Shown here: one piece after another, positions 10,178 to 22,555 of the stretch
Layout: each line of letters opens with the position of its first letter
Numbering within the stretch: position 1 is the stretch's first letter
Source of the DNA: Castor canadensis
Lineage: Eukaryota; Chordata; Mammalia; Rodentia; Castoridae
Direction: 5' to 3'
Assembly: GCF_047511655.1 (NCBI RefSeq)
Contig: NC_133392.1
Span: 91,195,042-91,259,041 of the forward strand
DNA length: 64,000 bases
Translations under genes and position numbers: made by a program
Notes under the pieces: generated by a model
What the model was told of the DNA's origin: nothing
Seen by the model: the letters and a program-made list of their open reading frames with translations, nothing else
Database searches by the model: none

Positions 10178-10929
10178 TCTCAAAAAAAAAAGATGAGGGG
10201 GAATACGATGTGAGAAAGGCACCCTTTTCCTGGTTGTTGAGTTTCAAATGGGCACAGAAAAATATGTGAGGGAGAATAGCTGAGTAAGAACAAGAGCTTT
10301 CTGGATTAGAAAAGAAAGCAGTGTTGAGGGATAAGATAGATAGATGTGAGAAATAGTTGCTGATTGATCTTGAAGAAAGGAAGCCCCCCTGCATTTCCCT
10401 AGGCTCAGCCTGGACTAGGGAGGAGTGGAGAGTGATGAATGTTTGCCCCACCCAGATTTCTCAATTCATCTGAGACAAGACCTGTTCTCCCTGATAGAGC
10501 TCCAAAGAATGGAGGGAGAAAACTAGAATTGAAATGCCATTTGGAGACTCAAGGATGTAGCGTTGTGGTAAATGAAGCAGCATGACTCTCAATGGTCTAA
10601 GATTGACCTAGATTATACTACAGACACACTCAACCCAAAGATGGGGAAGAGAGAGCAGATGGATGTGGGAAAGACTCTGAGGGTCAGATAGCCTTCCCCT
10701 CACACCTCCAACTCCAACACTTGGGGAGACAAAGCCTCTGCAACTTAGATACACTCACAGGGAAAAGTTAGGGAGGATCTTAAAACTGACTGAGGTTTTT
10801 GCCTGCTATCCAGGAGAAAATGGGACAGAAAAAGAGATTATGTTCAATTGTAGAAGATAAAGCTTTGTTTCTTATGCATTTGAGTTTGTTGGCTGAGATT
10901 TAAATTTATTGCACTTAAGAAAATAATAA
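10178..10929. other. Intergenic, no recognised feature
   Basis: Unique-looking sequence downstream of the provirus. Only a short poly-A at about 10,183 and purine-rich stretches are visible; no gene. Confidence 0.6.
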
Positions 10930-11012
10930 GGGCTGGATGCAGGGATCAAGTGGTAGAGCACCAGCCTAGCAAGTACGAGACCCTGAGTTCAAGCCCCACT
11001 ACCACCACTACT
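10930..11012 (+). repeat. ID-like SINE
   Basis: CAAGTGGTAGAGCACCAGCC, then GAGTTCAAGCCCCACTACC, with an (ACT)n/(AAT)n tail to about 11,032. Confidence 0.85.
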
Positions 11013-11037
11013 ACATTAATAATAATAATAATTGTTA

Positions 11038-11041
<4 letters not shown>

Positions 11042-11075
<34 letters not shown>
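11042..11075 (+). repeat. (TG)n microsatellite
   Basis: About 17 uninterrupted TG units, followed by a degraded minus-strand ID-like piece to about 11,135. Confidence 0.95.
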
Positions 11076-11076
<1 letters not shown>

Positions 11077-11247
11077 TTCTGGGGACTTGTACATGCTTGG
11101 CAAGTACTGTAACGAGGTACATCCCTAACCCTGGTTAATGTTTCTTGAACACTCATCTTATATTGTGCCTATTAGTGTCTTAACTGCTTTATGTGCACTA
11201 ACTCATTTAGGAAGGAGCTTCTTGTTTGTGAGCTTTGATTTGACTTT

Positions 11248-11512
11248 TTTTTTTGGTGGTACTGGGGCTTGAACTCAGGGCCTTTCCCTTGCTAGGCACA
11301 CTCTCTACCACTTGAGCCACTCTGCCAGCCATTTTTTGTTTTGGATATTTTTGAGATATGGTCCCCCAAAACTATTATTTTGGGGGGAGACCCTATTTTT
11401 GAGGTAGGGTCTCCCAAACTATTTGCCCAGGCTGGCTTTGAACCATGATCCTCCTGATCTCTGCCTCCTGAATAGCTAGGATTACAGGCATTAGCCACTG
11501 GTGCCTGGCTTC
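11248..11512 (-). repeat. B1-ID dimeric SINE
   Basis: The ID half (GTACTGGGGCTTGAACTCAG) comes first, then the B1 half (GGTCTCCCAAACTATTTGCC, GGATTACAGGCATTAGCC). An internal near-palindromic GGTCCCCCAAAACTATTATT/TTGGGGGGAGACC insertion lengthens the junction. Confidence 0.9.
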
Positions 11513-11948
11513 ACAATCATGTATTTCTAACAAAACAACTATTGTTTGTTTTTTCAAAACCCACCAATTTACAAAAAAAAATTATGTGCAATCTTAACCA
11601 TTTACAAAAATAGAGAATAGTATAAAGAATTTCCATAAATCCATCTCCCAACCTTGATAATTATCAATTGTAGACAATCATGTTTCATATTTGGAACCAA
11701 ATCCTAGATATTTATCTATAAATATTCAGTATGTATCTCAAAAAGGGCTTAATTTTATCAAATATCTCGTGTTCAAATTTCTCCAAGTATCTCATCAATT
11801 TTTCTCAACTTTACTGAAGCACAGTCAACAAATAAATTTGTATATGTTTAAGGTATACAATGTGAGGATTTGATAAATGTATGTATTATGAAATGATTAA
11901 TCAAGTTAATTAACACATCCATCACCTCACATAGCTATCTTTTAAATT

Positions 11949-12112
11949 TTTTTTTTGTGTGTGTGTGATACTAGGGTTTGAACTTGGGGTCTACAACTTG
12001 AGCTACTCCACTAGCCCTTTTTTTTTGTGAAGGGTTTTTTCAAGATAGGGTCTCTTGGACTATTTGCCTGAGCTGACTTCGAATTGCTATCCTCCTGATC
12101 TCTACCTCCTAC
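11949..12112 (-). repeat. B1-ID SINE, truncated
   Basis: TAGGGTTTGAACTTGGGGTC (ID half), then AGATAGGGTCTCTTGGACTA (B1 half), broken before the conserved CTAGGATTACAGG end. It is inserted in the L1M. Confidence 0.85.
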
Positions 12113-12126
12113 AGTAACCTACAGTT

Positions 12127-12235
12127 ATATATTACAAATTATAACATATATATTATAATATATAACATATATAATATATATTATATACAACACATATATA
12201 TATGTATATATATATACATATATATATATATATAC

Positions 12236-12270
<35 letters not shown>

Positions 12271-12271
12271 A
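12127..12271. repeat. AT-rich simple repeat (TA)n
   Basis: About 145 bp of interrupted TA/CATATA repeats at the broken SINE end within the L1M. Confidence 0.95.
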
Positions 12272-13148
12272 AACATAGTGATATAGTTACTATGAGGTAC
12301 ACTATATCCCCAGAACTTATTCATTTTATAACTAAAAGTTTGCATTCTGAGACCAACAAACCCCTCTTTTCCCCCACTCCCAATCTTTGGCAATCATGGT
12401 TCCCCACTCTGCTTCTGTGTCCAACTTTTTTTTACATTCCACATATAAGAGAAACAAAGCATTAATTGTTGTTCTGTGCCTGGCTTATTTCATTTAGTAT
12501 AATGTCTTTACGGCTCTTGCCTGTTGACAAAAGGCAGAATTTCCTTCATTTTATGGTTGAATAATATTCTATTGGATATGTACATCATGTTTTCTTATCC
12601 AGTCATCCATAGATGGACACTGAGGCAGTTTTCCTACCTTGGCTATGGTGAGTAATGCTGCAGTGATCATGGGAGTATAGACTTCTTTTCGACATGCTGA
12701 TTCCATATATTTTGGATACATACCCAATAAATTGCTGTTTCATATCATATTTCTTCTGTATTTAATTTTTTGAGGATCTTTCACACTGGTTTCCATAATT
12801 ACTACATCCTTACATTCTCATCAACAGTGTATAGGGGCTCTCTTCTTTTGATACACTTGACAGCGCTTGTTATCAGTTTATCGGTTGTCTTTTGGATAAC
12901 AGCAACCATAACAGGTGTGAAGCAATATCTCATCACAGTTATGAATTACATTTACCTGATAACAGAGATGATGTCACCTTTACATATACCTCAGGCCATT
13001 TGCCCATTTTAATATGTAGTTATTTGGAGTTTTTTATTTTGTTTTGTTTGCTATTGAGGTGTATATTATGTATTTTGATTATTAACCCCTTATCAGATAA
13101 TAGACTTTACAAATATTGTCTCCCATTCTGTAGGTTGCCTTCTAGCCT

Positions 13149-13173
13149 TCTCTCTCTCTCTCTCTCTCTCTCT
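13149..13173 (+). repeat. (CT)n microsatellite
   Basis: About 12 CT units at the poly-T end of the adjoining minus-strand SINE. Confidence 0.95.
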
Positions 13174-13175
13174 TT

Positions 13176-13365
13176 TTCTTTGCAGTGCTGGGGTTTGAAC
13201 TCAGGGACTACACCTTGAGCCACTACATCAGTCCTTTTTGGTGATGGATTTTTTTCAAGATAGGGTCTCACGAACTATTTGCCTGGACTGGCTTCAAATC
13301 ATAATCCTCCTGATCTCTGCCTCCTGAGTAGCTAGGATTATGGGAGTGAGCTACTGGCACCTGGT
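13176..13365 (-). repeat. B1-ID dimeric SINE
   Basis: GTGCTGGGGTTTGAACTCAG through GAGTAGCTAGGATTATGGGA. It splits the L1M between TTGCCTTCTAGCC and the resumed ORF2-like sequence at about 13,370. Confidence 0.9.
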
Positions 13366-13840
13366 TTGCTTTCTCTTTTTGCCGATAATTTTCTTTGCCA
13401 TGCAGAAGCTTTTTAGTTGATGTAGTCCACCTGTTTATTTTTGGTTTCGTGGCCTGTGCTTTTGGTGTTATAGCTCAAAAGACAATCATTGCTAAGACCA
13501 ATCAAGGAGATTTCCCCCTATGTGTTTTTAGAGGAGTTTTGTGGTTTTAGGTCTTATATTTTTAAGTCTTCAATGCATTTTGAGTTATCTCATGAATTTT
13601 TTTCAAATCAAGTCTCCGTACAGTCCACACATATCATTTGATTGATATGTTTCTCATGTCCCTTTTATTCTGGAGGTTCTCCTCCTCTTTAATTTTTTTC
13701 ACTGTATTTTATTTATTGGAAAATCCAGATCATCTGTCCTGTACATTTTTGAAAATTCCTGGTATTACTGATTTTTATCATATCATTAAGCATGTTTCTA
13801 GCCATTCCTGTAGTTATTGCTAACATTTAGTAGCCTTTCT

Positions 13841-13955
13841 TTTTTTCGAGACAGGGTCTTTCTAGGTATCTCAGGCTAACCTTAAACTCTCTATCCTTCT
13901 GCCTCAGCATCCTGAGTGCTGGGATTATAGGTGGTCACCACCATGACCATCTTGG
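13841..13955 (-). repeat. B1 monomer
   Basis: GAGACAGGGTCTTTCTAGGT, then GAGTGCTGGGATTATAGGTG. This is a murine-like B1 without the ID half. Confidence 0.8.
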
Positions 13956-14099
13956 CCTCATTTTAAAGCTCTTTCTCTATCCTTTCAGCTATCCATATAC
14001 TTACAATATAATAGAGACTTGCCTAAAAAACAAAACCAATATCCTCCAAAGATTTGGTGGTAGGAGGAAGTCATTTTTAAGGCAGGTACTTTTGGGAGT

Positions 14100-14184
14100 T
14101 ATTTTTGGCAGTACTAGGGTCTGAACTCAGGGCTTTGAGCTTTGCATTTGCAGTGCTCTACTGCTTAAGCCACACTTCCACCAC
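14100..14184 (-). repeat. ID-like SINE
   Basis: GCAGTACTAGGGTCTGAACT, then GCTCTACTGCTTAAGCCACA. Confidence 0.85.
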
Positions 14185-14189
14185 GAGGA

Positions 14190-15380
14190 GGAGGAAGTCA
14201 TCTTTACTTTCAATGACTCTAAAGCTTTCTCATGTGAAATCTGAATCTCATATATTCTATTGAATGAGCATTCCCTCCCTTCTTCCCACACAACAGTTTA
14301 CCCAGACACTTATTTACAGGTTACTCACCACTTGTCTCAAACATCTTTATTTCAACAAAGAAAAACATTTACACACATAAAGCATTAATTTATCTTGGCT
14401 TTTGTGCTTCACTCCTGTGGTTCTAATTTCTCTTTGTTTACCAGACAATGTCTAGTACCCTGGGACTAGTGATATGCTAATCCCTTCCCATTCACTGTGG
14501 GACTAAGGTTATTCTTCAGAGAATAACTTTCATCTGATTAGACATGTTGAATGGCTTACTTATTTCCACTCAGGCCTCTACAGAGAACATAGACCATCGG
14601 ACCATCCCCTGGGAGGAGGTGGGCTTAGCTAATGCTACACAGCATTTGATATACTCACAGCTGAGAACTCTTCTTGAAAACAGAAGAGTGGGGGAGGGAG
14701 AGTGTCATGTTGTACTCGAGCAAGTACTTGCGCTTTAATAGTCAGATAAGCCATCTCACACTTCCAAGTGTGTGTGAACGCTGAAAGGCACTCTTGTTAT
14801 TTTAGCTTTGGCCTTTTGAGCGATAGTAGCATTGGTTTATTTATATTCCCTTACTTGGCCTCAAAATTTGTCAAACCTAATGTTCATTAAAACTTCTGCA
14901 AACCCTATTATGTAAGGCATATATATGCTCGTTGGCTAAATACTTCCTTAAACTGATTTTGCTATAAATATTTCTCAGCTTGCATATAGCTTCAAATCTA
15001 TTTTATCTTTTTGAAGATTATAGCTATTTTTATTGCATGAGTTCTAGTTTGTAACAAATGAATTTGCAAGCTGAAAAAAGCTTGAGGAAATGAGAACCCA
15101 TAACCATATTACTGGAGAAAGCACATTTTGTGTATGGATGTCAATTTTGAAGGGAAATATGGATGTGCTCAAGATGTAGAAACTTCTGATGTCATTGCTA
15201 GATCCATTATCTAGACAGGGACATCAGAAAACTATTTGTTCAGGCAGAAACCCTTGTGAAAAGATGAGATTTGCTACACAATTGAAAATAAGCATGTCCT
15301 CATGCCTTAAAGATTTGAGTTGACTTGGGAGGAGGGGCATAAATAATACGTAATTTTACAGCCTCGGTGGTTTACAAAAT
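14190..15380. other. Intergenic, no recognised feature
   Basis: No gene or confident repeat. The short open frame near 14,544-14,738 has no recognisable protein content. Confidence 0.6.
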
Positions 15381-15535
15381 ACTTCATCTTATGTTTCTCA
15401 TTTTAGTCTCATGACAACCTTGTGGAATGTGACATAATGATCATTTTTAAGAGAAACAAATGATATACAGAAAGATTAAGATACCTGCTCCAAATCGCAT
15501 AGACGATAAGTACTGTATTAGGATTTGAAACTAGG
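15380..15535 (+). repeat. MIR-like fragment
   Basis: The TCTCATGACAACCTTGTGGA...AGAAAGATTAAGATACCTGC pattern fits a diverged MIR. Nothing is recognised from 15,540 to 15,815. Confidence 0.5.
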
Positions 15536-15815
15536 TCTTTGGATGGCACCTGCATGTCCTCCCGGCCCCAGTTCCAACCACAATGTCTTTGTCTACATGC
15601 TTCATAGTCTCAGCCTCCCTGTGCCTTTCCCATTGAGCTCTGAGCTGCCCTTCTTATTATTTAAGGATAGGAACTGGCTCTTTCTCCTTACTTCTTTTGT
15701 TTTCCCATATCTACAAAGTGTCCCTGCTTCTCCTAACTGGGCTTCATTTTCTTAATCTTTACAGTTTCTCCTATTTCTTAAATGTTCTAATTTTTTGTTA
15801 AAACATAAATTTAAA

Positions 15816-16036
15816 AAAGCATAATGGCTCATGCCTAAAATCCTAGCTACTCAGGAGGCAGAGATCAGGAGGATTGCAGTTTGAAGCCAGCCTGGGCAAA
15901 TAGTTCATGAGACCCTATTTTGAAAATACCCAACACAAAAAGGGGTTGGTGGAGTGGCTCAAGTGGTAGAGCACCTGCCTAGCAAGTTTGAGGCCCTGAA
16001 TTCAAAGCCCAGTACTGTCAAGAAAAATAAAAACAT
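15816..16036 (+). repeat. B1-ID dimeric SINE, near full length
   Basis: ATGGCTCATGCCTAAAATCC (B1 half), a CCCAACACAAAAAGGGGTTG junction, then the ID half with GAGTGGCTCAAGTGGTAGAG. This copy shows the full head-to-tail dimer plainly. Confidence 0.92.
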
Positions 16037-16364
16037 ACTAAAAAATAATACACCCTATCTTGAGCACTATTTGAATTAAGCACTACACTGGATCTTTTAC
16101 ATGCATTATTGTTAACTTGATACAGACCTGTAACTTTATTTTATGGTAAGATTTTTGAACCACAGAGAAGCTGAGCAGCTCTCCCACCTCCTCTCACTAC
16201 TGAACCATAGCAGTTCAGTATGCTCCCACTTTGGCATCACTACCTCCATTACCCATACAGCATTCTTAGTAACCTTATTAAAAATTTGTATCAGATCAAG
16301 TCCCTGCCCTGATGGCTTCCATCCACTGAGCTAACTAAAGCTTAGATTTCCCATCACTTTTCTC

Positions 16365-16812
16365 TTTGTGTGCTGTGATAGTCAGACTGATATCCTGCCA
16401 AAACTGTCCATCTTCTAATATCTGGAACCTTAGGTGGCAAAAGAGGCTATTTACAGGTATGATAAAGTTAAGGAATTTAAGGTGGGAAAATTATCCTGTA
16501 TTATCTGGGAGGACCCAATGTAGTCACAGGTGTCCTTCCAAGGAAAAAAGGCAGGCACAGAGATTTAAAAATGCTTTGAAGACAGAAGAAGGGGCTAAGG
16601 CTAAGGAATTCAGGTAACCTCTAGAAGCTAAAAAGAGAAAGGGAACTGATTGTCCCTAGACTTTCTGGAGGGAGTATGGCTTTGTGGACACCTTGAGTTC
16701 AGCCATTGAAGCCTAATTTGGACTTCTAGCTCCAGAACCATAAGATAACAACTATGTGTTATTTCAAGCTATTAAGTTTCTGATAATTTGTTACAGCAGC
16801 AATGGGAAACAA
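16365..16812 (+). repeat. MLT1-type MaLR LTR
   Basis: Matches MLT1 landmarks in order: GGCAAAAGAGGCTATTTACA, GGGAAAATTATCCTGTATTA, GACCCAATGTAGTCACAGG, CCTCTAGAAGCTAAAAAGAG, TAAGTTTCTGATAATTTGTT, then ACAGCAGCAATGGGAAACAA. Old and diverged. Confidence 0.82.
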
Positions 16813-16854
16813 ATATTCCCTTACTGACTTTCAATGCCTCAAATACACAAAGTT

Positions 16855-17063
16855 TGACTGGGTGCTGGTGGCTCACACCTATAATCCTAGCTACATGGGA
16901 GTTTGGAAGAATAGAGGATCGAGAGCAGCCCAGGTAAATAGTTTGAGAAACTCCCCCATCACAAAAATAACCAGAGCAAAATGGACTGGAGGTGTGGCTC
17001 AAGTGGTAGATACTTTGCAAGCTCGAAGCTCTGAGTTCAAACTCCAGTCACACACACACACAC
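16855..17063 (+). repeat. B1-ID dimeric SINE
   Basis: GGTGGCTCACACCTATAATC to GAGTTCAAACTCCAGTCACA, ending in a short CA repeat. Confidence 0.9.
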
Positions 17064-17097
17064 CATGAAAAACAACAAAACAAAAATAATCACCCAC

Positions 17098-17405
17098 CAA
17101 GTTTGTTCTGGCTTCAGGGCTTTTCCATTTGCTGTTCTCTCTACCTGGAATGCTCTGTCCTAGATTTTAGCATGATTACCCTACCTGAGGTATCCTGCCT
17201 GCCCATCACCCTTTGAAACACATTATTTTCTTCATTGCACCATCAAAATCTGAAGTTACTTTGTTGATTACTTTGCTTGTTTTCTCTTTGTCTCACCCAA
17301 CAGGAAGTATAAGCTCCACAAGATAAATAATTTAACTGTCTTTTTGATTGCTATGTACCTAATATCTAGGACAATGTCATACAGTTGTCCCTCTATTTCA
17401 ATGCA
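17098..17405 (+). repeat. L2 3' fragment
   Basis: CTACCTGGAATGCTCTGTCC, then AGTATAAGCTCCACAAGA, and TACCTAATATCTAGGACAAT match the L2 3' region. Confidence 0.7.
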
Positions 17406-18190
17406 GGCAGACAGAATGTAATTTTGAAGGCAACAGGATTGGAAGAAGCAAAAAATGTACACAAACTCAGGTCAGTCTTCTAAATATTTATAAGAGGGGC
17501 CTATTGCTAAGCTACCTCCTCTCACTCTAGATAATTTCTTCTGGAACCTTGCCAAATTTGGAAAGAAGGGAAAAATGACATATGTTCAGAGAAATCATCT
17601 TATCATGTCTTTCTTGTTTCTATTGGCATTTCATCAGTCACCACAGAAGACTTCCATGAGCACAAGAAGGTGGATTCATTTCAGAGGTCTTTATTGACTA
17701 ATATTTTTGATACCATTGCAACTTACAGAGCTCCTTTACGGTATAAATGGTAAATTTAAAATAGTCTCTATTTTGGTAATGGGAAAACCTGAATGTCTAT
17801 TTAGCTTCTTTCCAAGAGGCCAAATATAAAGAATATTCAAGTGATTCTTGAATGGATTGTTCTTTCCTCCCTGTTGTGTATTAGCAGTAATAGTGTTACC
17901 ACACATTTACTTAGGGTACATGGTTCCCCTGAACAGGGCTTCTGCGATTTGTCTGGAAAACATGGAAGTTAGGCTATATAGTGTTCAATGAGTCATCCTA
18001 GAGTATTTAAGGAGTTAGAAGATCTCAACAGGGAGCAGTGTTGATTGGCTCTGAGGGCCTAAGCAGAGACTATGAAGGCCTATCCCAATCCCAGCACCTC
18101 AGTGATTGGTCTAAGTGAAAGGATGGTAGAAGAGGGAATGGCCCAGGCAAACACTGCTAGCTTTCTAGCAGAAGGAAGGCTGTTTCTTTC
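17406..18190. other. Intergenic, no recognised feature
   Basis: No gene, RNA or confident repeat seen. Confidence 0.55.
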
Positions 18191-18193
18191 TTA

Positions 18194-18835
18194 GTCCCTC
18201 CCTCTCTCTAATCCCGCAACTGTCTCTCTTTGGATAGTACATCGATGCATTAACCAATTCTTATGGCAAATGTGAGCAGGTCCCTTGACCTGCTGGGAGT
18301 GACTGGGGACTAAGAAAAGAACACAAAGACAGACATAGAGAAAAGCTAGGGTTGGGTGGGTCCGACACACTTGATGAGAGATGCCAGTGACACCCTCTGC
18401 CTCCAAGTGCAGCATGTATTTATTTACACAGCATGTATGGGAAAGTTGGGGTGAAACGCAGGTCAGGTTCTCATGGGTCCAGTCATGTAGGTGGTAGGAA
18501 AAGTGCAGCTGTGATATGTTGTTATTTAGCACAGACTATCCTGACTAGGTCAGCGTGTCCTGTTTCTCTTGCAAGACAGCCTTGCTGAACCTTGCCTCCC
18601 CTTGGCTGGGTCTGTGCCTATCAGCCAAGAGGCCCTTTGACAGAGCTATGCTTATGTCAAGACCTACTTCCACTGCCTCAGTCTTCCTTCTTGCAAGGCA
18701 GCCTTGCTGAACCTTGCTCACTTTCTTCGCACCAGGGCCTTGCCTTCTCAGCACAAAGGACCTTAACATGGCCCTGCTCATGTCAAGGTTTCTTCTCAGT
18801 CTATTTAGTTACTGGTCTCCCACAACCAATCACTG
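18194..18835 (-). repeat. Possible LTR, unclassified, with internal duplication
   Basis: A mid-GC block. On the minus strand a TGTCGGACCCACCC motif (18,353-18,366) resembles an LTR start. It contains a 121-bp tandem duplication (units starting 18,569 and 18,690). The boundaries are uncertain. Confidence 0.35.
18569..18805 (+). repeat. Two-copy tandem repeat, about 121-bp unit
   Basis: CTTGCAAGACAGCCTTGCTG at 18,569 and CTTGCAAGGCAGCCTTGCTG at 18,690 start two diverged units. Both run through AACCTTGC..., CAGC..., CTATGCTTATGTCAAG versus CCTGCTCATGTCAAGG. Confidence 0.8.
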
Positions 18836-19510
18836 AGACCAGGAGATGGAGTACTCTTTTAGCCAAAACTGGGTCTCATGTCCACCTCTGATTTAGGGTC
18901 AGAATCAACTATATTGAAATGCTTCAAGAAGGGCTTGAGAGAGATGCTCTCCTGAGGAGAATCACGATGCTGTCACCAGTAGGAGGAATAGATGCTGGGC
19001 AGCCAAAGGAAACGTATGTCTCTACCCTTTCCAATTGTTCAAGGTGGACTTTCAGACATCTTGACTTCTGAATAAGGAGATAATTTTGAAGTTTGGGAGG
19101 CAATCCTTAGATAAAGCCATGTTACTACCAGCCTTCTTGACTTGCATTAAAGAGCCATCTGGTCTGGGTTTGACTAGTCTAGCCACATTTCTTACAGTTC
19201 TAGCTTAAATTTCTTTACTTATAAAGTCAGGTAGCAAAATTTAAATATGCTGAATTCTGCAAATGTTCAGATTATAAATAGTTCATCATGTTTTAGAAAT
19301 GGAAGCAACAGTTGTGAAAATGTTAGCCTCTCAAAACCTTGAACACAGTTTGTGAGGTTTCTTCTTTTGTTCCTTTTGTTTGCTCACCTTGCTTTACTTC
19401 TTAACTATAGCAGGGAAAGGATATTTTAATACCAACAATTAATCTTACACTAAGTAAGTGATACAGTAAAAAATGCTATATGAGTAAGAACTTCAAATAT
19501 TTATTATTTC

Positions 19511-19706
19511 CTTTTTTTTTCCTTTGGTACTGAGGCTTGAACTCAAGGTCTACACCTTGAGCTACTCCACTAGCCTTTTTGTTGTGATGGGTATTTTCAA
19601 GATAGGGTCTCTCAAACTATTTGCCTGGACTAGCTTTGAACTGTGTTCCTCCTGATCTCTGCCTCCTGAGCAGCTAGGGTTATAGGTGTGAGCCACTGGC
19701 ACCTGG
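19511..19706 (-). repeat. B1-ID dimeric SINE
   Basis: GGTACTGAGGCTTGAACTCA through AGCTAGGGTTATAGGTGTGA. Confidence 0.9.
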
Positions 19707-20990
19707 CTTTATTTTTACTTCTTAAGGCCATGTTTGTTTGAATATTTTTTAATGTGTTTGACTTCTTATACTACATTTGCAGAAAAGTATGTAGACTTGA
19801 AGAGTTTTTTCCTTATGAAAATTTGAAAGGCATAACTATATTGTATGATTGGGGGTATGTCTTATGTTGCCAGTTTGAAACATTAAACTTAGACAACTTT
19901 TATCTTTCCTTAAAATTTACTTTACAGGCCCCTTGCTTAATAGTTTATGAACTTTACAGATGATTGGCTAAGGCATTTAAATTTGTTTCACCAACTCCAC
20001 TTTAGATATGGACTAAATCATAATCTAAATATACTATAATCTATGTCTTCTAGGATTTCTCTGCCACCCACTTTTACAGGTCCCTATTCTACTTTAGGAA
20101 TTTTAATGGGCACATCTGATATTTTCATTTACCCTGTTTCCCATTTTTCTTTGATCATAGAAATATCCCTCAACTGTCACTTCTTTACTCCATGTGGTTT
20201 TGGTGGGACTGCCAATCAAGGTAACACTGCCTCTGGCAAAAGATTTAGTAAGTAAGTGATTCAGGCTAGGCTACTTGTTTAACCATATTCCTCAGGACAC
20301 AGTGATTTGTTCAAGGTGTGAGCATATTACCCATGCTGAGATGATCAGAATGTCTTCCTGAAATTTTCTGAAATACTTATCATTCTCATCTCTTTTTGGT
20401 GACAAGCAATTGGGTGGAATTCAGTAGAAATGTGCATCTGTGTTTCCTAATTCCTGGTGAAACTGTGTCTGCAGGACAGACAAGGAGACACAATGATGTC
20501 AAACATAGCAAATGAAGTAGAGATAAAAGATAGAGACCCTGAGTGCAGGGAAATAATTTTTGCAAACCCCTATTTATATAAACAATTTGATCCAAGAATG
20601 AGCTACCCCTAAAATTTTGGGGTCTATGCAAAGTATAATAATTTATTGCTGAATATTTGGAATAGTGGGTAAAGATTTGTTCATATTTGTTTATTTTCCA
20701 ATCAGTTTACATGAGGTATTTGTAGTGTCTGCTCACCACCTCATCGGTTCAGGTCCAGGAATTAACTCTTCACCTTTATCAGATGCACTGTTACCCACTA
20801 ATGGCACATCTCCCATAATGAGAAAAATGTAGCAGTGCTCTTATTGCATTGAGATAGTTCTTCAGAACCTCATTTATATCAAAAGAACAGATCTCCTGGA
20901 TGAACTCATTCCTACATCTATAGGAACTGAGACATAAAATCAGTCCGTCAGCACTTTGTGAGACCCAATCTCACACAATTTCACACAAGC
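19707..20990. other. Intergenic, no recognised feature
   Basis: AT-rich, apparently unique sequence. Short open frames at 19,754 and 20,043 show no domain. Confidence 0.55.
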
Positions 20991-20999
20991 GTTAACGTC

Positions 21000-21606
21000 C
21001 TGTCCAGTGGGGATAATTTGCTCACCAGGATGTCTTCTCAGAACAGAGTCAGAGCCTGAGAAACTGAAAATGTGAAGTGTGAATCATGGAGCTCTTTGGG
21101 GCATCCGGTTGACTCCACACGCATAGTGGCAGCTTGGAGAGCAGCAGCCCAAAGGCAAGAAACAGGGAAGGGAGTACCCTCTGGTCCTGACTTGAGTTTG
21201 TGTAACTCTTTTGGTCCTGGCCAATCACAGTCACAAAGGGGACTTAGAACATTTCAGTGAAGATACTCAAGGGACTGGGATGTAAGTGGGATCTGGTCTT
21301 AGCCTAGGTACCCCACTCCAGTGGCACTGAGAGCCGAAGACTTGAAAATTTCAAGGAAGATATTCTAAGTGACAGGGCTCTCTGTGGGCTCAGAGCAGGG
21401 ACTTGGCTTGCCAGAGTATAGGGAAATACTACAGAGCATCCCAGTAACAATGGAATCCAAAGTTTGAAATCTTAGATTTTATCATGCCTGTGACCAGATC
21501 TACCTCTAGCATCCCATTTTTGCAATCCAATAAATTTCGATTTTGCTTAAGTTGGTTTGAGTTGAATTCCTGATTCATATAGCAAAAGGAATTCTGACTA
21601 ATGTAA
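21000..21606 (+). repeat. ERVL/MaLR-like LTR tail, low confidence
   Basis: The end (TGCAATCCAATAAATTTCGA, GTTGGTTTGAGTTGAATTCC, GGAATTCTGACTAATG) resembles the 3' end of ERVL-related LTRs. The 5' boundary is a guess. Confidence 0.45.
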
Positions 21607-22444
21607 ACATAACAGTTGCTACCAGCTTTTGTTTATGCTTCTCTCACTGCCTCAAATTCCTTTTTCTTCTGCCTTCAACAGCCAGGCCTTGTTTATCCTT
21701 CAAGGTGCAGCTTGAGTTGTTGGTACTATGATTACCATCAGGATTCAAAGGATCACAGAAAAGCATGAACTAAAATATAAGGATTTAGTTTGTTATCTGT
21801 AAAGTTATAATGTACCTTTAATTGAGCCACCATGTATTACTTTTCTATATGCCATTCTTAAGTAAAATTCTAAAGAGTTTTTATTACTGAGACTGTACTA
21901 GATATTCATAGTTTGTGTAGACCAATGGCATTCTCACTTGGTCTCAACATGACTATTCCATTCCCTCATCGTTTTTGTCAAACTCTCTATCCCAGCTTAT
22001 ACTCACTTGTGTCCAACTCTACCATAAAAATGATCCCGAATTGTGCAAAGGGCTGAGATCGTGCACAGGAAGTGCACTTAACTCAGTCTGGTAGGGAAGG
22101 AATGTGGCGAACACGCAGGTTGCTCATCTTTAACTATCCTCTTCTTAAATAGAATCCTAATTTTGCTCAAATATTGGAAGCTCATGTGCCACATGGGTAC
22201 TTCTTCAGCAAAGTTATGATGATAGTTGCTCATTCCATGAAACAGAAATCATTACGGTTACTTTAAGCAGGACAGTTTTCAATCTAGGGAATTAGGGCCT
22301 TTGGAGTCATTGGAAGGACTGCAGGAATGAGCTCTAAGTTGGGTCTCCAAGAATACCTGGTCAACCATGACAGCTATTAATTTCTTACGATAATTAAGAA
22401 AGTGGAGAGTCAAGAAGTTTCCACTGGAACTATTGAATCACTAT

Positions 22445-22555
22445 GGCATAAGCTTCACAAGGGAGCAATTTAGTCTGTTTGCTTACCTACGTTCCCAGCA
22501 TCCAGAATACTACCTGGCACATAAAGGCTAGATAACCTTTGTAGAATGAATGTCA
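22445..22555 (+). repeat. L2 3' end fragment
   Basis: ATAAGCTTCACAAGGGAGCA, then CTACCTGGCACATAAAGGCT and TAGAATGAATG match the L2 terminus. Flanks 21,610-22,440 and 22,560-22,890 show nothing recognised. Confidence 0.65.

Larger units (their letters stand above)
11795..13640 (-). mobile_element. Old L1 (L1M-type), 5'-truncated, nested insertions
   Basis: Minus-strand L1 3'UTR (TTTACTGAAGCACAGTCAAC, CATCCATCACCTCACATAGC) followed by ORF2 C-terminal sequence (AGTTTGCATTCTG, TCAACAGTGTATAGG, TAACCCCTTATCAGATAATA, CATGCAGAAGCTTTTTAG). It is interrupted by SINEs at about 11,949-12,112 and 13,176-13,365 and by an AT repeat. It has many stops and no intact ORF2. Confidence 0.82.

Noticed and set aside
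9981-10451. 156-codon minus-strand frame
   Set aside because: It runs antisense across the 3' LTR and flanking DNA; it is chance.
12181-12465. Tyr/Ile repeat proteins on both strands
   Set aside because: They are translations of the (TA)n simple repeat.
16802-17068. 88-codon frame with PSYMGVWKNRG and similar frames at 11,292 and 28,000
   Set aside because: These are translations of B1-ID SINEs; the NPSYSGG-like motif recurs at every copy.
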